Positions 49,485-60,930 of a stretch of DNA of 64,000 bases are shown here, piece by piece. The DNA lies in NCBI GenBank assembly GCA_013397795.1, contig VZTJ01001447.1, forward strand, positions 186,001 to 250,000, given 5' to 3'. The translations under genes were made by a program, and so were the position numbers. The notes beneath the pieces were generated by a model. That model did no database searches and had not been told where the DNA came from. It saw nothing but the letters and a program-made list of their open reading frames with translations. Positions within the stretch are counted from its first letter, which is position 1, and the number at the start of each line of letters is the position of its first letter. This DNA comes from Orthonyx spaldingii (taxonomy: Eukaryota > Chordata > Aves > Passeriformes > Orthonychidae).

Positions 49485-50712
49485 TAGGCGAAAGGAATTC
49501 TAGAAAATATTAATGATAAGATGTGTGGTAAACAATCACCCAAGACCTATTGTCTCATATATATCAGTTTATACTTGTCATATACTATACTAGTCATATG
49601 GTGTAATGAAAGTTATGCTGATCATGATCACAGTGGTAGTGGTATAAAACCATAAAGAGTTCATTAATAGCATCCTTATTAGGAGTCTCATTATCACAGA
49701 TCTGTGTGTATTTCTTTAACAGATAACTTTTACCTTATTAAAAATATATTTTATCATCTGTGTCTTTTGGTAGAATGATATACATTAGTGTACTAACAAT
49801 GCACATGAATGTAGGGATTTTTTTCTTATAAAATTGAAAAATTTCAGCTAAAAAAGGGTGTAAAATAATCAGGTTTTCTTCTTGCTCCAAGCAATTACAC
49901 CTTAATGTCATGGCTTAGCATTTGTAGTGCGTGAAGAAGTAAGGAAGAAAAGTTTTAGGACAAGAAACAGTGGTTTTGTAGTCAGAAAAACACCACAAAC
50001 TGATCTAGAGGTACTAGGAACATTGTGTGCAGTAGCTGCAGTTTTCATTATCTTTGCTTATAACAATGACCTCCCTAAATGCCATGCTGTGGCAGATACA
50101 GTAAGCTTGCTCCAGATTCACCTGCTCTTTCATCTGAAAATTATGGAATTTTCTCTTGGGATCAGAAGCTGTACTTCAAGAAGAATTCCTTTTATAGCAA
50201 TTTTGGGACCTCATTTCCAGCAAAGACAAGGACTTTCAGAACAAAAAGGGTTCAGATATTTACAGCAGGCAGCACATCATTCTTTCCTTGTATGCTTTAG
50301 AGATAAATATACTCCTATATCTTGTTGTGTTGTCCTTTCCTTTTTTCCTCTTTTTTTTCCCCCTTTACTGGCCCCTAATGCCTTTTGAGAATTTCATACT
50401 TATCCTGAAGGACAAATTCCACAGGTCAAGAGGGATTCAGGAAGATGTCTGTTTCCTTCTGTTTTCTTGGTACAGTTTGACACCATGTTCAAAGAGGGAA
50501 CTTAATATTTTAGAACTCAAGGAAAGTTCAGGAGTTCACAAAACCTAGAGATGCGTATCTATTTTAGAAGAAGCAGTATTTATTCTGAATTGTTTTCAGA
50601 ACATAGATCTTAATCTTTCAGTTACTATGACATCAAGAGCTTAAATTTCAATTGCTTTTGAGAGAATAGACAATGATCAAATAGGTAAATAAATGTACTC
50701 TTTGGAAATAGT
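49485..50712. other. Non-coding stretch with a 153-codon chance frame
   Basis: The frame at 49927-50388 is the longest open stretch outside the gap and CR1 copies. It begins with GTG, not ATG; its first in-frame Met is about residue 73. It has one hydrophobic stretch (around residues 30-45) and a Phe/Pro/Leu-rich end caused by a T/C-rich tract at 50336-50368. I recognise no family and favour chance. Confidence 0.4.
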
Positions 50713-50810
50713 TAAAATAATAAATAAAATAAAATAAAATAAAATAAAATAAAATAAAATAAAATAAAATAAAATAAAATAAAATAAATAAAATGAAATA
50801 ATAAAATAGA
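50713..50810. repeat. (AAAAT)n microsatellite
   Basis: Twelve perfect AAAAT units run from 50726 to 50785, with degenerate AAAT and AAAAT units on both sides. It gives the Phe-Ile-Leu-Phe-Tyr repeat in the minus frame at 50648-50845, which is not a gene. Pentanucleotide arrays of this length are usually length-variable between individuals. Confidence 0.95.
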
Positions 50811-53800
50811 AACTTGGCTAAGAGTTCCATAATAACAAAGACCACACTTCTACATTTGTAAAAGAGTGCAGAGAATTTATCTGTGACATCATGACATAAG
50901 AAATATTTCTGATGCTAGAAAGTAACAGTTCACTATAACTCATGATTACTGCCTATGCTGTTCTTATGTTTAGTTTGAGACCATAGCTGTGTTTCACTGA
51001 TTTGAAACATTTAAAAAAATCGTCTAATTCAAAACATCTAATTAGACTTTAATAAGTCCATATTTCTTTTTAGAATAAAAAATATATGCAGAAAACAAGC
51101 TTGTCTAAATAAGAACCATAGTATTTAGTATCAAGCTGTATTTCTTTTAAAAACCAAAACCAAACCCAAGCATGCATGGATTTCATCCTCTGAAACATTG
51201 ATTTCCTCCTGTATGCCATCACGTGAAAAAAACCCACCAAAAACATGCTTAAGAGTTCTGTTTACTTATCATCATTCAGATGGGTTTACTCTAATTTCAT
51301 AGTCATACTACTGGGAATTCTCTCCATAGACTTTGATTGTTATACCTCTGCCCTGATCTATGACGTTTTCTAGGGGATAAATACTATCTTTTTAATTTCA
51401 GCAGAGAAAAGAAGAGAAACAAAACCTTACTATAATCATGCACAATCTCAGGTTATAAAAGCATGAAAAAAGCTGTAAATCCATCTTTTCCCAGAAGCAT
51501 ATTATCTAGATATGTATTATCTTTGCCAGATATTGAACATCATATGTTAGAAACACATGTTCTCATTCAGAATCCTACTGAACATAATGAGTTTTAAAAT
51601 ATCACACTAACAGAGCCTGAAAAGATGTTGTTTTCTCTTAGAGTGAGACCTACTGATATCTTGGATACTTTTATAACAGTCCTAGGAATTCCAGGATAAA
51701 ATGAATCTACTTGTCAATAGAACAATAAGTGTTTTTAACTCAAATACATGCACAGATACTCTACTTACGTTTGTCTAGACTAGCAATATAAGATATAAAC
51801 ATGAAATATATTTGTGAAAATTGATATAATGTTGAGATAATCATGTTCATACCTTTCTTTCTAGCTTTGCCCAAGCAGCTTTCTGTTTCTCACCTCTTTC
51901 CTGCTCAGATACATTCTCAATCATTTGATTTTCTTTTAGAGAAACAGTACAGGTCGCTGCAACATGTAAGGCAGTACGACCACACCTCTAGTTTTCGATT
52001 TAATTATAATTGTTAAAAGGTTCAGGAATCACTCAGACGTCATGATGTGACAAACTAGTGGAATACGGTAGAAGTTATAAAGAGAGGACTACTTGAAGCT
52101 GCAGAATTTGTCTCCTTCTTTTAGACAAACATATTTTCTAGCACACTGTTATCTCTGGAAATAAATAGTTTTATACATTTCTCCAAAATATCAGTGCCAC
52201 AGAAAAGTAAGAGAATAGTAGCAAAGATTATATGAAATTATTATTTTTATTCTTTTTTATGCAAATGATAACTTCAGAGAGCATGACAAAAGTTGAATTC
52301 CATCTAGTCTAGATTCAGTTCTGCCCATTAGGAAGGAAAAGAAAAAGAAAAGCATAACCCCAAAGCCAAAATATCTTCTTGGACATAAAGTTGAATTTTG
52401 TCTTTTTCTTTGAAGAAGATGATAAGAGTAACACTCAAATAATATTCATTCTTTGATAAGGTTGCAGACTATAAGAAGAGCTAGTCATCAGCCTCTTCAC
52501 CAGCTGGCAAAGAATTGTCAGTAAAAACCCTTCTCTATGACTCTGGATGAATGGGGCCAGGAGAGGGGAACAAAATGGGGCAGAACCTTTTCTTTCTCTT
52601 GAGTTTTACATTAAGGCTCTATTTAGAACTTACTCCTTCACAATGTTGTAAATATCATTATCTGATCATTATGTTTTCAGCTCTTAGGCAGAATGTAGCT
52701 GAGGAATTATGGTTGTTGATTGACATGCTGCAGTGCAGACCAAAGACTGTGCTAAAGTGACATTTAATAGCTTAAATGATGCAATTTTTTTGTAGTTTAA
52801 GGAGTAAATACACATGCATATGAACAAAATAATTTATGGTATAATCTGAAAATATTTATTTATAAGACACTTAAGAAATCCCTTTTCTGAATATGTTTTA
52901 ACATTACTTTGGCAAAAAATGTTATGATAAATCTTAGAAAATAAAGCATTTCATTGCTTATTAGTGACAGGTACAGGTTTCAGTTTGTATTAGAATATAT
53001 GAAATTTATAAAATTCATTTCTGTACAGTAAGTTCATACAATGCATGTAATTCAGATACTTTCATAATGTTGAATGCTTCACATCGTATTCACTCAGAAT
53101 GGTGCCATAATCCAGACAGACTAAATGGGTGAACTCACATCTATATTCAAAGGAGTTTTGTCCTTTTTTACTAGTAGGGGATCAAATAGTTGAGATTACT
53201 TTTGTATTACATGAAAACTCTAATACAGAACAGGTTTTGGTTTTTTTTTTTTGTTTGTTTTGAAATAAGCAACACTAGAATAACTTCATTTATAAAGGTT
53301 GATAAATGTCAATTGTTTAGGTACTTTAGGCCATGATATAGAAATAAGAATTTTAACATAGTGCAAATTATTTTTCCCCTGACTATTCTTTGGTCTGTGT
53401 TTGCATAGAAAGATATGGAGGGTTTTAGTCAAACTTGCTGTTGGCAAATTGCTACTATCATAACCCTCAGGACTTCTTCTAACTATCATTACTAGCTATG
53501 GCATGATATCTCTTCAAGGCCACATTGGTATCCTTCAAGGCCACACAAGGCCACAAGACCTTGAATCCCAGCTCAGTAGTCGTGGAATTTTGTGACTCTT
53601 TCTAGCTCAGTATCATCTGATAATCCAAAAATGTCCAGAGGCAGAAACAGAGAAACTCTTTTCATTAATTTGTACAGAAGACTCCTGTAAGAGGCCAAGG
53701 AAGGCGGTAATAATTCCCTGATTATGTAAACAAATGGGATTAAGTATCTGTGTGATACCACTGGAAAAAAAATCCTATAGTTTCATGTTTAGAAGGTACC

Positions 53801-56800
53801 ACTGAATATTATTTGGAACAGATGCAAAAGTTTTCATGGAATAAAATAGTCTGTTCTGCTTATTTGGGAAATATGAATATGGCTGTCTTGTAAGATTCAG
53901 AACCCTTTCCATTCATATGCCATTCATTTTCCCTAGTATATTAGGGATATTATGTCTTACTAAACTTTTAAATAATTAAGTTTAAAGCTAGTAGTGAAAA
54001 AAACTATGAAGAGTGCAACAGTCTAGTGATTGGGACATTCAAATTTTTATGAATTGTACTATAGTCCTGTCAAAATCTTGTTTCTGTGAGACCTTAAGCC
54101 TACAAAATAAATAAGAAAACCATCTACATGGATGTACACTGAGAAATCCAAGCATAAATAACACCATGCACGGGCTCACACCTGCATACCCTAATTCTAC
54201 TTCCTGTTCATGGTGGATGCATGTCCTATGTTTCCATTTTCCTGTGAAGAATGGTGATTCTTGAATTTGCCCAACAAATTGTGGAATTAATAGTGACCAA
54301 AAAGGAATTGTTATGAGGATATGACATTGTTTGCAAAACTTGTCTCTTAAATGAACTTACCTATTCGGGAGAACCATACTAATAAAGCACATAGAAACTG
54401 TGCTATTCATTATTTCTTGCAGCTGATGTGCCTGTGTGGTGCTGGAAATGGGCAAGAAATTGACAGCTTAGCTTTTACACATCTTTAATTTTACCTGGCC
54501 TTTGTTGTTGTATCTTGTGTATTCCTTAGGCTGCTGTGACAGAAAGTCAGCATGATTATAGCAATAAAATTGCTTGTGGAGAATGTGAACTCCAGTGCCT
54601 TTTTCTTTCAGAGAAGAATTTCCTATTCCATTTTCCTGTAGGAAAGCATATGCAGGATCATTTACCCATAAATTAATCACAAGTCATTTGTAAAACTAAT
54701 TTTTTATCAGGGTGTATAATTCATGAGACTCAGTCTGCAAATACTTGTGTTCAGCAGATAAAACTATAGACTTCCTATTCCAGAAATGAGAATTGTGATA
54801 CATACAAAGATCTGGAAAATGGACCAGCAGAGAGGAAACTGTGCATTTGTCACTCATACCTGAAAAATGTTAGAAAAATACGGACAATGATATTTGAAAT
54901 AGGCTTAGTCTTTTAACAAAAACATTGAAAAGACTTAGAAATAGATGAATGCCCTAAGGACTTATTAAGTTCATTTTCCCAGAAGTTCTGAACTAAATTC
55001 TTCTGCAATTCCAGTATTACAGTAAGCCATTTATTCTAAACACAACAGGAAAAGAATATCTATCACTTGGATATTTTTAAACTGTCTCCCATAATACATT
55101 CCTGATAAATGAAGCATTGTGGGGCCAAGCTATAACTGGGGAAGAGTATCAGCAGTGAAAGCACTATTGTCCTTGTACTACCTTTAATCTCACACTTCAG
55201 ATGTACAGATAGCCTTTTTTCCTTGGGAAGAAAACTTTTTTTTAACTCTGTTCAATTCATTTGCTTTGAAAGCACAAATACATCCACACATATTTTTGTC
55301 TGAGTTTTTCATCAAAGCACTTATCTGAGTGAAGAGGCATTGACTTTGTGTTCCTTTAACATTTCATTCATATTGAGTCACCACCTAAGTAATGTTGAGT
55401 TTTGTCTTAATTCTCAGTTATATCCATATTTGGCAAAGAACCATGCTATCAAAATACAGATTTTAGATCCACATTCCTATTACTAGAGAAAAGCTAATAA
55501 CTGGTTAAGTCAATAAATGACACATTGAAAATAAAACTTTAAAACTATTTATGCGCAATCATGGTTAGTGGAAAATGTAACATTTCTCATTGATTTGGTA
55601 TTTGTTTTAAATTTTATCAATTGAGCTTGAAGCTTGAGTGGTCAAAGTGAAACAGAAACTATGCCCCATGAGCCCTGTTAAATAATCAAAGTTACTTCAG
55701 CCAGTAAAACAAAAAACAGTTCAGCATGAAGAACTCTCATATTTCATTTTTAATGAACATGGGATCAGTGCAGAAATCATTACTGCATCAAAGAAACCTT
55801 TTAGTTCATTAGATACACAAATTTGAAAGACACCAAAAATGTCTTACTTAACATTACACCCAAGCCTATTCTTCCAAAACAATATATTTCAAAGTTACAA
55901 GAATTCATTCAGAAACACATAAGAATTCCCTAGAATTTTAGAAGATAAAAGACATTCTTTGGTTAGACTGAGAAACTCACAAATGTTGTTCAAGTTATAA
56001 ATCAATGTACTTCTGTATTAACATAATAGTTAGTCATGACATGGAAAAGAGTCATGCATATGTTGAAGCTAAAACATTCCAGGAATTCAGATTAGTCTTT
56101 GAACATGAAAGTAGGGTATTTTTTGAAACAGAAATAAAAGATATGTCAGTCAAAGCATTGACATTTTTCCTCATCATCCCACACACGTGCAAAAAATCTG
56201 TTATAGAAGGAAATATTTTGAAAATTTTAATTGCCCTGACTTCAGAGTAAAATGAAGTAAAAGCACAAGGATAAAAAAAAGGAAAGATCTTACCATGTGT
56301 GTATGAATTAATAACATAGCATAGATTTCTAGTATAACTGAAGTGTCTCTGATAACATTTTAAAACAAAATAATAAGTGTAAATATTTGAGGCAAATAAT
56401 TTCAATAGTATAAATATCCAAAAATATACAGTTCCGCAAATATGATTGCTGCACATATTCATGCATACAGTTTTCTAATTACATATGCAAACATTTGCTT
56501 AAGAAGTACTTCAGTCAATAGGGAAGAGATTGAAAATTATTCCAAACATTTTAAAATTACAAATTATTTCCTGAAAGCTACAGTGTGATGTTTAAATACA
56601 AATATTGACAATTTTCTCCATTAAAAAGGTAATTTTAAATTGTAATACATTTTAAAGTAATGATAATTGTTTTCAGTTATGTTAGACTTGGGATGAACTA
56701 GATTTTCTACATGATCTCAAAATCTGATAGTTTTCTTGCCTCAAGTACAAATTTTAAGTTTTCATCATGCTCCAGTTACTCATGTTTTATCTATGTCCTC

Positions 56801-57443
56801 TTCAGATCAAATGGCAACTGACCTCTTCCTGCATCAGGACCTGCAGAACTATTGCTCACTACAAATTCTGTACTGCCTTTGGAACTCAGGGCATCATCTT
56901 GGCTTGGGTTGTTTCTCTGAACCAGCCACTGTCATAATCAAAAAAGTAGACAACCATGATACTCATCCAAGCTGCAATTTCCCTTCTCTCCTTCTCCCGT
57001 GTGGAAAAAGAGGCTCCACACCTTCAAAACCAGTTTCTATGCTGGTACTAATAGTGTAGTCTTATGGGATAGTCAGCAGTAGATTCAGGCCTCTACACAT
57101 GGAGGGCCGTTCTCAACGTCCTTTTCAAAAACTTGATCCTGTTAATCAAATGCCAGAGCATCACCACAAAGAGAGTTCCTACTACTCTGAAATGTAATTT
57201 CCTAATATAATTAAAGTTAACACATCCGGCCAGCTGTCTAGTGAATAGTGACACAACTTTCTTCTTTAGCAGAATGAAAATCCCTACAAAGGCATTCAAG
57301 TACAACCAACCTATAAATACAGCTATGCAAATACTTAAAGGGTATGATCAAATTAGGCTTTCAAGTTCCCTCAAGTTAAAAACACTAAGGATTTTTTTGA
57401 GAGTTTGTATATCTTTTTTTCAACTACAGGAATTATTATTTTA
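50811..57443. other. AT-rich non-coding stretch, nothing recognised
   Basis: About 6.6 kb without a recognised gene or transposon. A T-rich tract lies at 53236-53262 and a small triple repeat at 53512-53556. The 136-codon minus frame at 56052-56462 overlaps an 81-codon plus frame and has the Phe/Tyr/Ile/Cys-rich makeup of random AT-rich sequence. A less AT-rich piece at about 56.75-57.1 kb carries a 107-codon frame of unknown kind. Confidence 0.5.
53512..53563. repeat. Short local repeat of a CTTCAAGGCCACA motif
   Basis: CTTCAAGGCCACA occurs at 53512-53524 and again at 53533-53545, and a third CAAGGCCACA follows at 53546-53555. CAAGG at 53546 and CCTTG at 53559 can pair as a short stem. Confidence 0.8.
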
Positions 57444-57617
57444 GGGCCAGGTCACTGCCAGCATGGATTCATGAGGGGAAAGTCCTGCTCATCGAACCTA
57501 GTTTCCTTCTACGACAGAGTAACTCACCTAGTTGATCTAGAAAAGCCAGTAGATGGAATCTTCTTGGACTTCAGCAAAGTATTTTATACTGTCTTTCACA
57601 AGATCCTTCAGGACTAA
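57444..57617 (+). pseudogene. CR1 reverse transcriptase palm fragment (motif A)
   Basis: Fifty-eight codons, ending at a TAA, read as the beginning of the palm domain: HGFMRGKSC, then NLVSFYDRVTHLV, then IFLDFSKVFYTV. The catalytic Asp of motif A is kept (codon 57567-57569), but the second Asp of the usual FDTV pattern is Tyr. Motif B (SGAPQGS) lies in the same frame about 115 bases further on, after stop codons. The fragment cannot make a working enzyme. Confidence 0.88.
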
Positions 57618-58147
57618 ATGTCCAGCACACAGCTGGATAACCATGTTACATGATGAGTGAACAACTGGCTCTTGGGTCAGGCACAAAGGGTTATAGTGAA
57701 TGGGGTGACATCAGACTGGTGACCTGTCACTAGTGGGGCTCCACAGGGCTCCACACCCAGCTCAGTTCTCTTTAATATCTTCATAAATCACCTGGATGCA
57801 AGACTCAAAGGAATACTAAGTCTTCTGACAACACTGGACTGGGAGGAGTTGTTGACACCTTTGAGGGCAGAGAGGCCCTGAAGACAGAGCTAGAAAAATT
57901 GAGATGGACAATCACCAACCATATGAAGTTTTTCAAGGGCAAGTGCCTTTGTGCCTGCACCTGGGGCAAGTCAACCCTGGTCCTGTGTATCGACTGGGGA
58001 ACGAGAGGCTGGAGAACAGTTCTGTGGAAAGGGACCTGGGGGTCCTAGTCAACGGAAGTTGAACAGGAGAGAGCAGTGCCCTGGCAGCCAGGAGGAACAA
58101 CCATGTCCTGGGGTGCATCAGGCACATCATTGCCAGCCAGGTAAGGG

Positions 58148-58451
58148 AGGGTTGAGGCCACTTAGTCTGTTCAGTCTGGAGAAGGGGAGACTGAGGGAAG
58201 ACCTCATTGCAGTCTTCAACATGCTCATGAAGGGAAGAGGAGGGGTAGGCACTGATCTCTTCATTCTTATGACTCAAAGAAACAGCATGAAACTGAAGAG
58301 TCAAAGGAGGTTTAGGTTATATATGAGGAAAAGCTTTTCTACCCAGAGGGTAGCTGGGCACTGGAAGAGGCTCCCCAAGGAACTGGTTACAGAACCAAGC
58401 CTGACAGAGTTCAAGAAGCATTTGGACAATGCTCTCAGGCACATGGTGTGA
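58148..58451 (+). pseudogene. CR1 reverse transcriptase C-terminal fragment
   Basis: About 100 open codons with SLFSLEKGRLREDLIAVFN, then KLKSQRRFRLYMRKSFSTQR and VAGHWKRLPKELV, which match the conserved end of CR1 ORF2. The open frame continues upstream to 57951, but that part is a shifted frame and not CR1-like in this reading. The open stretch ends at the TGA of the CR1 tail block. Confidence 0.88.
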
Positions 58452-58551
58452 TTCTTGGGTTGTCCTGTGGAGCACCAAGTGTTGGACTCTGGGATCCTGA
58501 ATCATCCCTTCCAACCCAGCATATTCTATGATTGTATGGTTCTATGGTTTT

Positions 58552-60471
58552 ATTTCTGTTTTAAAATCTCTCCAGTGTTTTAAGACCCTTTTCACAATGT
58601 GGATCTCTGCAAAAGGCACCTCTTTAATCCTCTTTCCTAGTCTCATTGATACTTGTTATAGTTATGCCATTGGAGACTATAGCAAATTTCTATTTAATTA
58701 TCTACTTAGTCTTCCGTAGTTTTGCATTCTAGCATAGTTCTCCCTAAAACAGTCTTTCTGTAAGCACAGCTTGTATTGTTTAGTTTTCAAAGGAATATTT
58801 TTCTTGTCCTAGTTTATCAAGTGAACCTTATTTTCTTGCGGCAATGATTTGTTTATTATTTAAACAATTACAGAATCTTTGTCATCTTTAAATTATTGAC
58901 TGTAACCTTATTTATTCTAGGCCACTGACAAAGTTCAAAATAATGTGGGGTCAGCAATCTATTTTTGTTCAGCTTTCCTCATAAAGCATTCAGCCATGTT
59001 ACCTTAAGCATTTAAGCATATTTATTCAGAAATTATTTGTGTTAATATTCTGTGGGTTTTCTTTTTATTATTTTATGTTACATCTAAACCCACATAAATT
59101 TAACTTTTTATGTAACATCGAATTTCATGGGGTTTAAGATATGGATATAATACTAAAAGTACATATTAGAACAGTAGGCTTTTATACTTTCTATGTGCAG
59201 TCATGACTGAAATGAGTTTGTAAGAAAACTATTTCAACCTGTAAAAAGTGTCCCTCAGCAATATCACTGAGCACATTAAAAAATGCGTAAAAATTGTTTT
59301 TGTAACTTACATTTGGGTATTAGTGTGTGGGGGCAAAGGTTTAGGGTGTGAAGAGTGAGGTCATTCTTGGAGGTCCTTCAATGAGTCTTGGCTCCATTTT
59401 CCTATGGTAAGTAGAGGCATATTTTCGGAGAAGGCACTGTCTGTAGTTGATAGTTACACTTTTTGAATGAGGAAGCAAACAAATATTGGACTGCAACTTA
59501 CATTAATATATTTCTGCCACTAACTTCCTTAGACATATTTTTCTTATTATTTCCACACAGACTGTAAGAATGAGATTCATGATTAAGTATTTGTTTATCT
59601 TTAGCCTCACTGCATTTCCTGATGTAGCTATCATTGTTTGTTAAGCTACATTGTATCAAGTCCTGAATAACTTATTTACTCTTATATTCACTGAAGGTTC
59701 TGTAGATATATACCTTCATGATAATGGCATTTCAAATCAGTTATGTTTTCAACAAAGTCATGTTTTCACAAGCCACAATCAAAGAAAGATACACTTCTGA
59801 TCCCTTTCACCGCACCCTCAATTCCCCCTTGCATTATGTCTGTACTCTTCCCGAGAAGAAAACCCTTCCTCTAAACTGGAGCATACATTAGTCTTCTATA
59901 ATAGTACCAACCTGTATAGGTTGCATATATAAGGCACAGGTGAACAGCTTTTCATCTCATGGAAGAGCCTGTCAAAGGGGTCCTGTCATGTCCAACAACA
60001 GCAGTCTCTGTTTCACCAAAAAGCATGTTAGGAGAAATAAAAGAATATTTCATATGTTCTCTAACACCAGGCTCCAAGCCCCAGAAATATGCACGACATA
60101 ATGAGGCGTTATTCCTTCTCTCCCTGAGCCACAGAATGTGTGGAGCTGAAGGAAGGTCTTTCTGCACCTGCTTTCTGCGCTCCAGAAGGGAACAGAACAG
60201 AAAGAATAAAACTGAATCACCTCAAATTAAGACTGACAGTATTACGCATTTACAGAAACACGTCACCTCCCACTGCCTCAGTCACAGCGTGTGGTACTTA
60301 CTCAAAGAGCACTAGGCACACACTTCAGCATACCAGTTCAAACTCCATAGGGACATGTCAGCAGTATACCTGGACTACAGCACCAAAGTGAAGAAGGTGA
60401 TGTGTATCTGGCACAAAAGCATATGTGAGGACAGTGCTTTTTATTAAAGCAGATTGTTGAATTAAACAATA
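58552..60471. other. Non-coding stretch with a TATA-like box and a short ATG frame
   Basis: Mostly AT-rich with nothing recognised. Near its end a TATATAAGG (59926-59934) precedes an ATG frame of 118 codons (59959-60315) that has no known resemblance and an equally open minus-strand counterpart. Confidence 0.45.
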
Positions 60472-60930
60472 AAATCATGGAATAATAGAATCATTAATTT
60501 GGAATAGACCTCTAAGATCTCTGAGTCTGAACATTAATCTAACACTGCCAAGTCCACCAATGAACCATGTCCTTATAGCAACACATCAACTAATCTTTTA
60601 ATTTACTCTAGGGCTGGTGACTCCACAACTTCCCCGGACAATCTGCTCCAAAGTTTTGCAACCCTTTAGGTGCAGAAATTTTTCTTAATGCCCAATCTAA
60701 TGTCTCCTGGTACAGCTTGAGAACATTTCCTCTTAGCCTATCTTTGTACTGGGAAGAAGAGTCTCATACAGTTGCCTTTCAGGTAGTTATAGAGAGGCTA
60801 AATAAATTCTCCCCTGAGCCTCTTTTTCTCCAGGTTAACCAACACCAGCTCCCTCAGCCATTCTAGATTGTGCTCTAGACTTGTGTTGTAGACCTTTCAC
60901 CAGCCATGTTGTCCTTCTGTGGATATGCAA
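60472..60930 (-). mobile_element. CR1 LINE, 3'-end fragment (minus strand), 460 bp
   Basis: On the + strand it starts with AATCATGGAATAATAGAATC (reverse of the 3' repeats) and GGAATAGACCTCTAAGATC. Then come ACTGCCAAGTCCACCAATGA, CTCTAGGGCTGGTGACTCCA, CTTCCCCGGACAATCTGCTC, CTTTCAGGTAGTTATAGAGA, CTCCCCTGAGCCTCTTTTTC and CACCAGCTCCCTCAGCCATT. It ends in a CTTTCACCAGCCATGTTGTC block. Read on the minus strand these are the CR1 C-terminal reverse transcriptase blocks and tail. It belongs to the same subfamily type as the copy at 18.7-19.1 kb but extends about 100 bp further 5'. No frame remains. Confidence 0.92.

Larger units (their letters stand above)
57444..58551 (+). mobile_element. CR1 LINE, 1.1 kb, best-preserved copy, with internal deletion
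   Basis: This sense copy starts inside the reverse transcriptase domain and runs to the 3' end. In order it shows the GCATGGATTCATGAGGGGAA block, motif A (LDFSK, 57564-57578), motif B region (SGAPQGS, 57732-57752) with VLFNIFIN after it, a damaged FADD region near 57820, the ACCTGGGGGTCCTAGTCAAC block near 58034 and GTCTGTTCAGTCTGGAGAAG near 58167. The C-terminal blocks follow, then the tail CTCAGGCACATGGTGTGATT and TTCCAACCCAGCATATTC. It ends with three octamer units (ATTCTATG, ATTGTATG, GTTCTATG, 58523-58546). Many stops and indels make it inactive. Between about 58143 and 58160 roughly 150-200 bp of the usual CR1 sequence seem to be missing. Confidence 0.95.

Noticed and set aside
48687..49543. 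Three frames of 266-278 codons spanning the large gap
   Set aside because: They are produced by translating N as open sequence; only the ends are real bases and these are poly-T or poly-G translations.
50648..50845. Minus-strand frame with a regular Phe-Ile-Leu-Phe-Tyr repeat
   Set aside because: It is the translation of the (AAAAT)n microsatellite, not a protein.
56052..56462. 136-codon minus frame
   Set aside because: It overlaps an 81-codon plus frame, has the Phe/Tyr/Ile/Cys-rich makeup of random AT-rich DNA, and matches no family that I know.
57951..58147. First part of the 166-codon plus frame in the CR1 copy
   Set aside because: Its residues are a shifted reading of the CR1 sequence; only the part after about 58148 reads as CR1 ORF2.
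57933..58304. 123-codon minus frame over the CR1 copy
   Set aside because: Antisense shadow of the CR1 element.
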